This document shows, one piece after another, positions 1 through 9,018 of a DNA stretch of 33,773 bases. Both the position numbers and the translations under genes were made by a program. The first letter of the stretch is position 1. Every line of letters starts with the position of its first letter. The stretch is from NCBI GenBank assembly GCA_012522835.1, contig JAAYJR010000567.1:1-33773 (forward strand), read 5' to 3'. The DNA comes from Bacteroidales bacterium (GTDB taxonomy: Bacteria; Bacteroidota; Bacteroidia; Bacteroidales; Prolixibacteraceae). A model generated the notes under the pieces. The model was given only the letters and a program-made list of their open reading frames with translations. It did no database searches and was not told the DNA's origin.

Positions 1-2602
1 CCGATCTGTATAATTTGAAAGGATTGTAATTTTGGAAATTCACATCAGCATTTCCTCCCTCGAGAAATGTAAGTGCATAAATCGTTGCACTTGGTTTCAG
101 GGTTATGGGATAGCGCATTTCCATAGTGAATTTAGAATACATTTTTGAACCTGTGCTGGGACTCAGGCTGAAATCGCGGTAGCCTCTGAGGGCAACATAG
201 TCAGTTCCGTACATATTATAACCCGACATGCCTGAACCACACACTATGAATCCTTCAAAAGGCGAAGGGCGATTGGCATCGTAATATCCGAGGAATCCTA
301 CTTCTGCAGAGGTACGCAATACAAGGTTCAAATTTCTTGACAACGGATTAAACACCTGTCCCTTGAATAACCATTTATGATATTCTATCCATTTGTATTT
401 CTCTTTATTGGTAAGGTCAGCCGAGGTGGAGTTCTGTCCTGACATTAATGAAAACGGAGGTGTTGCTTTTAATGTTAATGAAAATTGTGAGCCACTGCGT
501 GAATAGAGTGGATTATCAATTGAGTTTCTTCCAAAAGCCGTTTTCAGGCTGAAATTATTGAATGTTCCGTTAACCTGGCCATTCTCATCAGCAAGAAAAT
601 AGAAATAACTACCCATATTTCGAAGAAGGTAATGTTCAAGGGACAGTTCATGGTAAACTGTAAAGTAGTCATCAGGGAATGACAACCTGTATCCATATCC
701 CATTGCTATGGCCGTGGTTTCCCAGATCTGGTCATTGGCTTCGTCATCATCTTCTGCGCCATAGTTATATTGATACTGAGGATACCCTCCGTACCCGTAA
801 GGATCATAGCCTCCATAACCGTATCCGTAGGGTGAATATCCTCCGTATCCGTAATTTCCGTAAGGGGAATATCCTCCGTACCCGTAGGGTGAGTATCCAC
901 CATAACCATAAGGCGAATAACCTCCGTAACTTCCGTATGGACTGTAGGTCTGATAATACTTATTTGCACTGTAATTTATCCTGGTATGTGATAATGACAG
1001 AGAGAATGAATTAGGCTTTTTGCCTCCCAGCCATGGCTCTACGAACGACAGGCTTACAGTACGGTAATATCTTCCACTTGTCTGGTATCTCAGGCTGAGA
1101 GTTTGTCCGTCACCTGTAGGCAATGGCCTCCATGCTTCTTTATTGAAAAAATTACGCATTGAGAAATTGGCAAATTTAAGGCCTACCGACCCGACAAACA
1201 TACCGGCTCCGAAACCTCCCGACAGCTCTATCTGGTCGTTTGCCTTTTCCTCCAGCTGATATTCAATATCGACGGTACCGTCTTCAGGTTTGGGGCGGAC
1301 ATCAGGATTGATAGCCTCCGGATCAAAATGGCCCAATTGTGACAATTCCCTGACAGATCGGATAATTGCTGATTTATTGAACAGGTCGCCCGGATAAGTT
1401 CTTATCTCTCTTCTGGCAACATGTTCGTGTGTTTTTGTATTCCCCGTTATAAGTACTCTGTCGATGGTGGCCTGTTTGCCCTCACGCATACGCATTTCAT
1501 AATTGATGGTGTCATTATCAATGCTGACTTCAATAGGCTGAAGGTCGAAAAACAGATATCCCTCATTAAGATAGAGGTTATTCAGGCCTATATCATTGTC
1601 AAATAGTTGCTTTTCAAGAATTGAATGATTGAAAACTTCTCCTTTCTCTATTCCCAGTACATTGTTCAGATGTTCTGAGGAATAGACTGTATTTCCTACC
1701 CATTTGATATCTCCGAAATAATATTTATTTCCTTCATCGATCTCTATTTCGACATTTACCCTTGGTTTATTTTTTCTTCCTACCTCAACCTGGTATATTG
1801 AGTCATCAACAATAATGGCATCCCTGAATCCCTTTTCATTATACTTGTCAATAAGGTTAACTTTATCTTTTTCATACTCTTCCTGAAGAAACTTTTTTGT
1901 CCTGAAGAAGTTTTTAAGTTCTTTGGCATTTGTTTTTTTCATTGCACGCTCCAGGACCCTGTCGGCTATTTCCTTGTTGCCATTGATAATTACATCATTG
2001 ACTTTAACCTTTTCTTTTTTGTCTACGTTGATATCGAGGATAACACTGTTGTTGGTTGTTGTATCATCGCGTTGCAGGATGGTTACTTCAGTGTTAAGGA
2101 ATCCTTTTGCCAGAAACAGATTTTTGATAGCCTTTTCTGCATTAATTATCTGGTTATCGGTTATCTGGCTGCCCTTAAGTAACAGAACCTTTTCGGTGAT
2201 ATCATCCTGTTCTGACTTATTGACCCCGTAAAAATTTATATCCGAAAGCCGTGGCCGTTCCTGAAGGTAAATATCCAGCCATATCTGGTTGTCAACTACC
2301 TTGGTGGCAGTAATTCTTACATCTGAGAAAAGGCCCTGCTGCCACATTTTGTTAATGGCATTTGTAATTGCTTCGCCCGGAATCTCTATTTCCTGTCCGG
2401 GAAGCAGGCCTGAAAGCTGAACCAGGACTGTTTTATCCAGATATTTTATGCCGGAGATCTGGACATCAGCTATCGTATATTTTCTCGGACTTGCATAGTA
2501 AATGGAAAAGTTTGTATCATCAGTAATCTGGCTAAATGATTGCTGATTTAATGCAATAATTAAAACAAAAAGTAATATTAACTTCTTAAGTAATCTGATC
2601 AT
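1..2602 (-). CDS. bamA: Outer-membrane protein assembly factor BamA (3' end beyond window)
   Basis: BamA is the Omp85-family core of the BAM complex, which folds beta-barrel proteins into the outer membrane. This frame is absent from the ORF track because it runs off the window. Reading the minus strand from ATG at 2602 gives 867 codons without a stop. It starts with a signal peptide (MIRLLKKLILLFVLIIA...SFSQ). POTRA-type repeats follow to about residue 420, with phrases such as 'VNVDKKEKVKVNDVIINGNK' and 'GNTKTHEHVARREIRTYPGD'. The Omp85 barrel comes after that. The last visible residues, GGNADVNFQNYNPFKLYRS, match the region before the final barrel strands, so only a short C-terminal piece is missing. 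Residues about 553-615 form a Tyr/Gly/Ser/Pro repeat inside the barrel (separate entry). uppS lies 10 bases upstream in the same direction, the usual Bacteroidales order. The identification is firm. Confidence 0.93.
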   Translation of the reverse strand, partial: MIRLLKKLILLFVLIIALNQQSFSQITDDTNFSIYYASPRKYTIADVQISGIKYLDKTVLVQLSGLLPGQEIEIPGEAITNAINKMWQQGLFSDVRITATKVVDNQIWLDIYLQERPRLSDINFYGVNKSEQDDITEKVLLLKGSQITDNQIINAEKAIKNLFLAKGFLNTEVTILQRDDTTTNNSVILDINVDKKEKVKVNDVIINGNKEIADRVLERAMKKTNAKELKNFFRTKKFLQEEYEKDKVNLIDKYNEKGFRDAIIVDDSIYQVEVGRKNKPRVNVEIEIDEGNKYYFGDIKWVGNTVYSSEHLNNVLGIEKGEVFNHSILEKQLFDNDIGLNNLYLNEGYLFFDLQPIEVSIDNDTINYEMRMREGKQATIDRVLITGNTKTHEHVARREIRTYPGDLFNKSAIIRSVRELSQLGHFDPEAINPDVRPKPEDGTVDIEYQLEEKANDQIELSGGFGAGMFVGSVGLKFANFSMRNFFNKEAWRPLPTGDGQTLSLRYQTSGRYYRTVSLSFVEPWLGGKKPNSFSLSLSHTRINYSANKYYQTYSPYGSYGGYSPYGYGGYSPYGYGGYSPYGNYGYGGYSPYGYGYGGYDPYGYGGYPQYQYNYGAEDDDEANDQIWETTAIAMGYGYRLSFPDDYFTVYHELSLEHYLLRNMGSYFYFLADENGQVNGTFNNFSLKTAFGRNSIDNPLYSRSGSQFSLTLKATPPFSLMSGQNSTSADLTNKEKYKWIEYHKWLFKGQVFNPLSRNLNLVLRTSAEVGFLGYYDANRPSPFEGFIVCGSGMSGYNMYGTDYVALRGYRDFSLSPSTGSKMYSKFTMEMRYPITLKPSATIYALTFLEGGNADVNFQNYNPFKLYRS
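777..946 (-). repeat. Degenerate tandem repeat coding for YGGYSPYG-like units inside bamA
   Basis: On the minus strand this encodes about six imperfect copies of a GYGGYSPYG unit (YSPYGSYGGYSPYGYGGYSP..., ending GGYDPYGYGGYPQ), followed by an acidic stretch, AEDDDEAND. Codons for the same residue vary between copies (TAC/TAT, GGA/GGT), so the peptide pattern is better kept than the DNA. Within the barrel it most likely forms an extracellular loop. The plus-strand ORF 679..1014 and the minus-strand ORF 706..969 are other-frame shadows of this repeat. Confidence 0.85.
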
Positions 2603-2612
2603 ATTAAATATA

Positions 2613-3356
2613 CTAAAATAACTGTTCACTGATTTTTCCAAATCTCCTCTCTCTGTTCTGAAAATCATAAACTGCTTCAAATAAATCATCTTTTCTAAAA
2701 TCTGGCCACAATTTATCGGTGAAATATAACTCAGAATAAGCTAACTGCCAAAGCAGAAAATTGCTGAGCCTGAATTCTCCGCTTGTCCTGATCATAAGTT
2801 CGGGATCAGGGAGATGTGATGAGGGAAGGTATTTTGCAAATAGCCGGTCAGTTATTTCCTCCCGATCAATTTTGCCCTCCTTCACATCGGTTGCTAAATT
2901 TTTGGCTGCTTCTGTAATTTCCCATTTGGAACTGTAACTGATTGCCAGGATCAGGTTAAGCCCCGTATTGGAACTAAGCGTCCCTATACATTCTTTGAGC
3001 TTAGTCCTCACTGAAAGGGGAAGTTTTTCAAGATCGCCAATTGCTCCAAGTTTAACATTATATTTCATTAAATCTGCTGTTTCGTTGTCGATAGCCTGCA
3101 CTAACAGTTTCATCAGGGCATCTACCTCATACTTCGGCCGTTTCCAGTTTTCCGTTGAAAAAGCAAATAGTGTCAGGTATTTTAAGCCAATCTCACCTGC
3201 TCCTTCAACCGTTGATTTTACAGCCATAATGCCTTGCTGGTGGCCGATTATGCGGGCATTTCCGTGTTGTGCTGCCCAGCGGCCGTTACCATCCATAATG
3301 ATAGCTATATGTTGTGGAATTTTATCTCTTTTTAATTTGTCTTTTAATGATTCCAT
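2613..3356 (-). CDS. uppS: Isoprenyl transferase (undecaprenyl diphosphate synthase)
   Basis: This cis-prenyltransferase condenses isopentenyl diphosphate onto farnesyl diphosphate to make undecaprenyl diphosphate, the lipid carrier for peptidoglycan and surface polysaccharides. The 247-residue protein has the family signature HIAIIMDGNGRWA near the N terminus, with the Mg-binding Asp at about residue 22. It also has the C-terminal signature RTSGEFRLSNFLLWQ, followed by the usual aromatic and acidic residues (AYSELYFTDKLWPDF). Length is normal. The gene ends with TAG. Its ATG overlaps the stop of the upstream DUF6089-type gene by one base (TAATG), suggesting translational coupling, and bamA follows after 10 bases. 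The order DUF6089-uppS-bamA is typical of Bacteroidales. Confidence 0.96.
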   Translation of the reverse strand: MESLKDKLKRDKIPQHIAIIMDGNGRWAAQHGNARIIGHQQGIMAVKSTVEGAGEIGLKYLTLFAFSTENWKRPKYEVDALMKLLVQAIDNETADLMKYNVKLGAIGDLEKLPLSVRTKLKECIGTLSSNTGLNLILAISYSSKWEITEAAKNLATDVKEGKIDREEITDRLFAKYLPSSHLPDPELMIRTSGEFRLSNFLLWQLAYSELYFTDKLWPDFRKDDLFEAVYDFQNRERRFGKISEQLF

Positions 3357-4102
3357 TACCAGTATTTCCTGTCATAAGCCGGACAGGGATTTTTGCTCAG
3401 ATATATTTTATATACTAAATGTACTCCCAAATAGCCCGGCCAGTCGTTGTTATGTAAAAGATCAGTATATTTTATAATAGTCTCTTCGTTATTGTTTGTG
3501 CCGTTTGGATTGAATGTAAGGGGATCATCAAGATCATCAAGTTTATCTGTAATAATCTTTCTTAACTGATATTCCAATCCTATTCCTAACCTTCTTCCAA
3601 TACTGAATTTAAAACCAAACCCAAAAGGTATTGAAGGTGTCACAACCGATTCTTCAGTTTGCGGCTGTCCGGCAAAATACGGATTTATCAAAACCAGTCT
3701 TGCCGGATCAAGCGTGTAGGGAAAAAACATCATCCCGACACCTCCCATAATATATGGAGTGAATGGTGTCTTTTTTTCACCCAGTATATATTTCAGATAA
3801 TTTATCTCAATCTGCAGCGACAGGTCCTGTGCCATTTTCCCAAAATCCCATTCAACATCCTCTGTATATCCCTCTGCACTGAAATTACCGGTAAGGAACA
3901 TAACCCGTAACCCAATCCTCGGGTTAAAATTGTACCTGAAATATGCTCCTAAATTTAAATTGAACGTTTCCATAAAGGGAACCTCCCTTACATCACCCCA
4001 ATATGTCGAAGAACCTCCCCAAATACCTATATCTGCTGTTGTTTGGGTAAAACCTGAAACAGTTAAAAGCAATGCTATAAACACCAATTTAATTTTTCTC
4101 AT
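3356..4102 (-). CDS. DUF6089-type outer-membrane beta-barrel protein
   Basis: A 248-residue protein with a clear signal peptide (MRKIKLVFIALLLTVSGFTQ). The rest has the alternating aromatic/glycine pattern of a small outer-membrane barrel: IGIWGGSSTYWGDV, FNLNLGAYFRYNFNPRIGLR, FTPYIMGGVGMMFFPY, GIGLEYQLRKIITDKLDD. This pattern and the position directly before uppS and bamA match the uncharacterised Bacteroidota family DUF6089. The function is unknown. Co-transcription with the BAM core gene suggests an envelope role, but that rests on position only. The start is supported by the signal peptide. Confidence 0.8.
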   Translation of the reverse strand: MRKIKLVFIALLLTVSGFTQTTADIGIWGGSSTYWGDVREVPFMETFNLNLGAYFRYNFNPRIGLRVMFLTGNFSAEGYTEDVEWDFGKMAQDLSLQIEINYLKYILGEKKTPFTPYIMGGVGMMFFPYTLDPARLVLINPYFAGQPQTEESVVTPSIPFGFGFKFSIGRRLGIGLEYQLRKIITDKLDDLDDPLTFNPNGTNNNEETIIKYTDLLHNNDWPGYLGVHLVYKIYLSKNPCPAYDRKYW

Positions 4103-4389
4103 TTGGCATTACAATTCATGTATTCAACAATAGTTTCAGGCATATTATTTTTAAAGTCTTTGAACTACAATGTTATACAGTTTAAGCTCAATACTTATTA
4201 TGTATATAAGCCTCATTTTGCCTGTTCAGTATTTTATTTATAAACATCTGTAAATCAGCAACTTTTTTGTAGCCCTTTTATTATCAGCTTTTAAAAGTTA
4301 CAAAAGTAATATAATTCTAAAAATAACATACCTGAATGTTATTATAAAACCCAAAGAAAGATTAAAAATTGTTAAGCCCTGCAGAATAA
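4103..4389. other. AT-rich intergenic region between nadK and the DUF6089-type gene
   Basis: There is no coding frame or RNA gene here. The region is very AT-rich. On the minus strand, 4308-4301 reads TACTTTTG, a match to the Bacteroidetes -7 consensus TAnnTTTG, which could drive the DUF6089-uppS-bamA operon with a leader of about 190 bases. I do not see a convincing -33 element at the expected distance. No intrinsic terminator is evident after nadK. Confidence 0.4.
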
Positions 4390-5271
4390 TTAGTTGCGTT
4401 TGTCTAAGCCCCACATTAGCTTGTTTCTCAATGTATTAAAGAAGTGTTGGTCGTGCAGTTTCAGAGTTTTTAGTGTGACTTCGGCTTTTTTTATTTTAAG
4501 TGTTGTAGAAAAATTAACTGCTTCATAGCGGTAATCCATGGATGTGAGGAAGTGAGAGCCCCGGCCGTCCACCTTTAAAGTTATTTCATAGTTATCGGGT
4601 ACAACGACCGGTCTTATAGCCAGGTTATGCGGGGCCAGCGGAGTAATTACGAAGTTTTCCGAGTCAGGGGTCAGGATAGGCCCGCCAACACTTAAGGAAT
4701 AAGCTGTAGAACCGGTAGGGGTAGCGATTATTAGTCCGTCAGCCCAATAATGGTTAAGCAATTGTCCGTTGCACCAGGCAGAGATATTTAACATTGAGGA
4801 TGAGTCAGTTTTGTGAACTGCAACCTCGTTGAGCGTAAGATTGAAATCAATATTTTTCCTGCCGCAAAAATCAACTTGCAGTAAAGATCTCTTAATGACA
4901 GAATAGCGGTTGTTAAAAATATCAGAGAGGGCATTATGTAAATGTTCTTCTGAGATATCAGCCAGAAAACCCAGCTTGCCGCTATTCAATCCGATGACCG
5001 GAATTTCGAAGTTGCGAATATTGACAACAGAGTGCAGGAATGTACCGTCTCCTCCCACGCTGAATATATATGAATTGGAATTGTCAAAATCCTGATGTGA
5101 CCTGAAAGTTGAGGTGTAATAGGGTTCAATATCCAGTTTTTTTTTCAAAAAATCGTAAAATGGTTTGAATAGCTGTACTTCCAGACTGTTATTTTTAAAA
5201 TATCCGAAGAATTCTTCCAAAACCGGACGAAAGTTTTCTGTTACCATCGTCCCAAAAACTGCCACTTTCAT
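4390..5271 (-). CDS. nadK: NAD kinase
   Basis: NadK phosphorylates NAD to NADP in the cytoplasm, using ATP or polyphosphate. The 293-residue protein has the diagnostic motifs in order: GGDGTFLHS (about residues 73-81), NSGKLGFLADI, the NE/D-containing LTLNEVAVHK, and the glycine-rich TPTGSTAYSLSVGGPIL. Length is normal. It begins 10 bases after the end of the CBS-domain gene on the same strand, so the two are probably co-transcribed. Together with divergent pdxJ this is a conserved Bacteroidota neighbourhood. Confidence 0.96.
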   Translation of the reverse strand: MKVAVFGTMVTENFRPVLEEFFGYFKNNSLEVQLFKPFYDFLKKKLDIEPYYTSTFRSHQDFDNSNSYIFSVGGDGTFLHSVVNIRNFEIPVIGLNSGKLGFLADISEEHLHNALSDIFNNRYSVIKRSLLQVDFCGRKNIDFNLTLNEVAVHKTDSSSMLNISAWCNGQLLNHYWADGLIIATPTGSTAYSLSVGGPILTPDSENFVITPLAPHNLAIRPVVVPDNYEITLKVDGRGSHFLTSMDYRYEAVNFSTTLKIKKAEVTLKTLKLHDQHFFNTLRNKLMWGLDKRN

Positions 5272-5281
5272 TAGCGGAAAT

Positions 5282-5947
5282 TTAAATATTCATATATTTC
5301 ATAAACTGCTGATACCTGTCCATATACAGATCATTCAACATCGAGTGGTCAAGATAGATTCCCTTTATATTGTAATCATATCTGTTGAATGCCTGAATCA
5401 CAGGAGACAAGTCTTCTTTGTCCAGTTTAATGATTATTTCCAGTCTGTTTGTTCCGGGAATTCTGTTCATAAAAAAACTCAGAATCCTGGTGTCGTTGTT
5501 TTCTACTATCTGACTGATTTGAGTCATTGAATAGTCATTAACATTTACCTCCAACACGATTACACCACCTACTTCCTGTAATGAAAAATAGCGTGCAAAT
5601 CTTCGGGCAAGATCGTACAGGGTAATTGACCCAAGATAATCATGGCCGGATTTCAGAACAGGCATTACACTTAACTTCAGCTTATACATCATCGAAGCCA
5701 CTTCAAAAATATGCTGGTCTTCATGAACATGCGTGGTTATCAGTTTATCTGTCTCCTTATCTATTGACTTTTTTAATAAATTCAGATCATAAATGAATTT
5801 ATCAGAGATAAGCCCAAGGTATCTGTTTTCATCAACCACCGGAAGATGGGATACCCTGAAAACATCCATAGTATTCAGAATTTTCTGGCCTTTTTCGGTA
5901 CTTCTTACCGATGGTATAACACTTGATATTAGATTAACTGCTAGCAA
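5282..5947 (-). CDS. CBS-domain protein with C-terminal ACT-like region
   Basis: A 221-residue soluble protein. Residues 1-125 contain two CBS motifs (VFRVSHLPVVDENRYLGLIS and MMYKLKLSVMPVLKSGHDYLGSIT), a module that usually binds adenine nucleotides. Residues about 135-205 (GGVIVLEVNVNDYSMTQISQIVE...) look like an ACT-type regulatory fold. It is probably a small-molecule sensor, with unknown target. The start codon is TTG at 5947: the resulting N terminus MLAVNLISSVIPS fits relatives as I remember them, and there is no nearby ATG. It lies directly upstream of nadK and divergent from pdxJ. Confidence 0.8.
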   Translation of the reverse strand: MLAVNLISSVIPSVRSTEKGQKILNTMDVFRVSHLPVVDENRYLGLISDKFIYDLNLLKKSIDKETDKLITTHVHEDQHIFEVASMMYKLKLSVMPVLKSGHDYLGSITLYDLARRFARYFSLQEVGGVIVLEVNVNDYSMTQISQIVENNDTRILSFFMNRIPGTNRLEIIIKLDKEDLSPVIQAFNRYDYNIKGIYLDHSMLNDLYMDRYQQFMKYMNI

Positions 5948-5971
5948 TTATTTTTTTTTGTTTAAACGTTT

Positions 5972-5979
5972 CAAATATA
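5972..5979 (-). promoter_or_regulatory. Candidate Bacteroidetes -7 element for the CBS-nadK operon
   Basis: The minus strand reads TATATTTG, a full match to TAnnTTTG. It would place transcription start about 20 bases before the CBS-gene start codon. The -33 side is weak, so the call rests mainly on the -7 match and position. Confidence 0.4.
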
Positions 5980-6012
5980 AAATTGTAAATTGCGGTGGCA
6001 AATTTAATAGTT

Positions 6013-6726
6013 ATGACAAGACTTAGTGTAAATATAAATAAAATAGCAACACTGCGAAATTCCAGAGGAGGAAATATTCCGAGTGTTAAAGATGCTGCAG
6101 TAAACTGTCAGAAGTTTGGCGCTCAGGGTATTACCGTGCATCCCAGGCCTGATGAGAGGCATATTACCCGTAAGGATGTCTATGAGATTAAACCTCTAAT
6201 TTATACTGAATTTAATATAGAAGGGTATCCTTCAGACGAATTCTTAAAGATGGTTACTGAGGTGAGGGCAGATCAGGTTACTCTTGTACCTGACAGTCAC
6301 GATCAGCTGACAAGTGACCATGGCTGGGATACATGGGGCAATTTGTCATTTTTAAAGGATGTTGTGGCACTTCTGAAAGAGAACGGGATCAGGTCTTCCA
6401 TTTTTATTGATTCCGATCCTGATATGATTGAAGGTGCTGCCGAAACGGGTACCGACCGGATTGAACTATACACTGAATCTTATGCACGGCTTTATCCCCT
6501 TGGCAGGGATAAAGCGATTGAACCATTTGTTGAGGCTGCCAGAGTTGCGGGGAATGCCGGACTTGGAGTAAATGCGGGTCATGATCTGAGTCTGGATAAC
6601 CTGAATTATCTTTATAATCTGATTCCAAATCTTGAGGAAGTATCAATCGGGCATGCACTTATTTCGGATGCTCTTTATATGGGACTTGAAACAACTATTC
6701 GTAAATATCTTGATTGCCTTAAATAG
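6013..6726 (+). CDS. pdxJ: Pyridoxine 5'-phosphate synthase
   Basis: PdxJ condenses 1-deoxy-D-xylulose 5-phosphate with 3-amino-2-oxopropyl phosphate to pyridoxine 5'-phosphate, the last ring-forming step of DXP-dependent vitamin B6 synthesis. Characteristic segments are [20 protein letters not shown] at the N terminus, [31 protein letters not shown] and [14 protein letters not shown]. The ORF track starts at a GTG at 5995. I prefer ATG 6013 because [15 protein letters not shown] is the conserved family N terminus; the product is 237 residues. The stop TAG is followed at once by the ATG of the hydrolase gene in the same frame, so the two are almost certainly one transcript. Confidence 0.95.
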   Translation: MTRLSVNINKIATLRNSRGGNIPSVKDAAVNCQKFGAQGITVHPRPDERHITRKDVYEIKPLIYTEFNIEGYPSDEFLKMVTEVRADQVTLVPDSHDQLTSDHGWDTWGNLSFLKDVVALLKENGIRSSIFIDSDPDMIEGAAETGTDRIELYTESYARLYPLGRDKAIEPFVEAARVAGNAGLGVNAGHDLSLDNLNYLYNLIPNLEEVSIGHALISDALYMGLETTIRKYLDCLK

Positions 6727-7530
6727 ATGGATCTTTTTTACAGGAAAGAGGGCAGGGGCCCTGTGATAATAGTCATTCACGGATTGTACGGATCGTCAGA
6801 CAACTGGATAAGCATGAGCAGGAGGCTTGCTGAAAATCACACTGTTTACTTAATCGATCAAAGGAATCACGGCAGATCGCCTTCTTCAGACAGTCACCTT
6901 TATGACGATCTTAAAAATGACCTGACAGGATTTTTTACAAAGCATAAAATTGAAAAAGCTACTATTTTGGGCCATAGCATGGGAGGGAAGGCAGCTATGT
7001 GGTTTGCTGCTGATTATCCTGAAAAAGTTGAAAAACTGGTAATTGCAGATATTGCACCCAAAGATTACTGTAGTGGTAGCGATAACAGCCAGTTTGGCAT
7101 GCACAGGGATATCCTCAGGACAATGCTTGAAGTTGATTTTGGGAAGGTAAAAAAAAGGAGTAATGTGGAGGAACAACTTATGCCAGCAATAAAGGATCCC
7201 CGGACAAGGAAATTTTTATTAAAAAATGTTGCAAAGGATAAACATACCAAGCATTACAGATGGAGATTGAATGTGCCTGTGTTATTAAAAAATCTTGAAG
7301 AGATAGTTTGTGGTGTCAATGAAAAATGGTTTGAAGACCGTAAACCTGTTACCGCTTATCCGGTAGTATTTATAAGAGGTATGGATTCCAATTATATAAT
7401 GCCTGAAGATGAGTCACTTATTAAAAGTATATATCCTGATTCAGTCATTATAGATATTCCTGATGCAGGACACTGGCTCCATGCAGAAAATCCTGACAAA
7501 TTTGAAGAGGCTGTATTAAGATGTTGCTGA
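6727..7530 (+). CDS. Alpha/beta hydrolase (YbfF/ABHD11-like esterase)
   Basis: A 267-residue cytoplasmic alpha/beta-hydrolase. The oxyanion-hole region is VIHGLYGSSDNW, the nucleophile elbow GHSMGG has Ser at about residue 84, and the late His lies in DAGHWLHAENP. The phrase YLIDQRNHGRSP is typical of the YbfF/ABHD11 esterase group, which acts on acyl esters or thioesters. The natural substrate cannot be read from sequence. The start codon directly abuts the pdxJ stop (TAGATG), indicating coupling. The last 15 bases overlap the 3' end of malQ on the opposite strand. Confidence 0.85.
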   Translation: MDLFYRKEGRGPVIIVIHGLYGSSDNWISMSRRLAENHTVYLIDQRNHGRSPSSDSHLYDDLKNDLTGFFTKHKIEKATILGHSMGGKAAMWFAADYPEKVEKLVIADIAPKDYCSGSDNSQFGMHRDILRTMLEVDFGKVKKRSNVEEQLMPAIKDPRTRKFLLKNVAKDKHTKHYRWRLNVPVLLKNLEEIVCGVNEKWFEDRKPVTAYPVVFIRGMDSNYIMPEDESLIKSIYPDSVIIDIPDAGHWLHAENPDKFEEAVLRCC

Positions 7531-9018
7531 CAATTCCCGGTTATACCTGCTTGTAATTATTTTTAAAAAGCTGATATGTTTTGTTTTTAACTGGTTTGTG
7601 CGGAAGCGCCACTGCCAGTTTCCTGATGAAGTGCCCGGCCTGTTCATCCTTGCCTTTTCCCCTAGCATCAGCAGATCCTGCAAAGGTATAACCGCAGTTT
7701 CGGCACAGGATGACCATATCAGCTCAATTGCATTTTTTAATCTCTTTTTATTGGTATTTCCCAGATAACTTCGCGCCAGTTTTTTTTCGTTTCCTTTTAA
7801 AGAGCGGAGCCACCCGAGTGTTGTATTATTATCATGTGTACCGGTATAAGCGATAAAGCCGGGAGAATAATTATGGGGCAGATACTGGTTTTTTGCATCG
7901 GTACTAAATGCAAATTGCAGCACCTTCATTCCGGGCAGATTGAAATGATTCCTAAGACTTTCGACTTCCGGGGTAATAACGCCAAGGTCTTCAGCCCAGA
8001 AGGGCAGGTGACCGGTTTGTTCCCGGAATTTTGAAAGAATCTGGTATCCTCCGGCAGGTATCCATCTCCCGTTCACAGCACTCTTTTCTCCTGCCGGCAC
8101 TGCCCAGAACGATTCCAATCCTCGGAAGTGGTCAATCCTCACTTTATCGAACAGGTTCAGGTTAAAATGTAACCGTGCCATCCACCAGTCAAAATTACGC
8201 TTCTTAAGTTGTTGCCAGTCATATACCGGATTGCCCCACAACTGGCCTGTCTCACTGAAATAATCAGGAGGGACGCCTCCTGTCAGTATTGGTTCAAGGT
8301 CATTGTCGAGCTGGAAAATATTTGTATTTGCCCATACATCAACACTATCGCCCGACACATACAGAGGCAGATCACCAATGATCTGAATACCTTTTGAATT
8401 GGCATAGTGTTTTATCTTAAACCATTGTCTGAAAAAGAGGAATTGTATGAATTTTTGTTCTTCACAATCCCTTTCAAGCAATTCGCTGTATTTTCTGACA
8501 GCTTTTTTATCGCGGAATTTAAGCTCATCGTCCCAACGCTGCCATGGCACGTTTTTGAAATATTTTTTAGCAGACATGTAAAGTGCAAAATCCTGAAGCC
8601 ACCAGTTATGTTCCTCTAAAAATTGATTATACTCTTCAGCTAATCCGTCAGGTTGGATTTTTTGAAAATTTTCAAATGCTTTTTTGAGCAACGGCATTTT
8701 CCAACATGCTGTTTTTTCAAAATCAATTTGGGATTTATTGAATCCGGGAATATTGGAGAGATCCCCTGCACTAAGCAAAAGGCAGGCTTTCAGTTCATGC
8801 AGGTCAATTAACAATGGATTACCGGCAAAAGCAGAATAACACTGATAAGGGGAATTTCCATATCCGGCGGGGCCCAGTGGTAGTATTTGCCAGTATTTTT
8901 GTTCTGTATTTTTTAGAAAATCGATAAACAACAATGCTTCATTTCCCAGTGTTCCTGTTCCTTCAAGACCTGGAAGAGAAGTAATATGTAGCAATATGCC
9001 GCAGTTGCGTTCAGACAT
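7516..9018 (-). CDS. malQ: 4-alpha-glucanotransferase (amylomaltase, GH77)
   Basis: MalQ transfers segments of alpha-1,4-glucan between acceptors in maltodextrin and glycogen metabolism. The 500-residue protein is of the short bacterial type. It starts with SERNCGILLHITSLPGLEGTGTLG. The GH77 catalytic segments follow in order: IIGDLPLYVSGDSVDVWAN, VRIDHFRGLESFWAVP (nucleophile Asp), PFWAEDLGVITPEV (acid/base Glu) and YTGTHDNNTTLGW (third Asp). The start overlaps the end of the upstream Gfo/Idh gene by 8 bases, suggesting an operon. The 3' end overlaps the hydrolase gene by 15 bases in antisense. No signal peptide is seen, so it is cytoplasmic. Confidence 0.95.
   Translation of the reverse strand: MSERNCGILLHITSLPGLEGTGTLGNEALLFIDFLKNTEQKYWQILPLGPAGYGNSPYQCYSAFAGNPLLIDLHELKACLLLSAGDLSNIPGFNKSQIDFEKTACWKMPLLKKAFENFQKIQPDGLAEEYNQFLEEHNWWLQDFALYMSAKKYFKNVPWQRWDDELKFRDKKAVRKYSELLERDCEEQKFIQFLFFRQWFKIKHYANSKGIQIIGDLPLYVSGDSVDVWANTNIFQLDNDLEPILTGGVPPDYFSETGQLWGNPVYDWQQLKKRNFDWWMARLHFNLNLFDKVRIDHFRGLESFWAVPAGEKSAVNGRWIPAGGYQILSKFREQTGHLPFWAEDLGVITPEVESLRNHFNLPGMKVLQFAFSTDAKNQYLPHNYSPGFIAYTGTHDNNTTLGWLRSLKGNEKKLARSYLGNTNKKRLKNAIELIWSSCAETAVIPLQDLLMLGEKARMNRPGTSSGNWQWRFRTNQLKTKHISFLKIITSRYNRELSATS

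Noticed and set aside
679-1014. Plus-strand ORF of 111 aa and minus-strand ORF 706..969 of 87 aa
   Set aside because: Both are out-of-frame readings of the repeat in bamA. The bamA frame itself has no stop and matches the family on both sides.
6724-6729. pdxJ stop TAG followed in frame by the hydrolase ATG, suggesting a readthrough fusion
   Set aside because: TAG is a normal stop in several genes here, PdxJ is complete at the stop, and the hydrolase begins with its own family N terminus. Simple coupling explains it.
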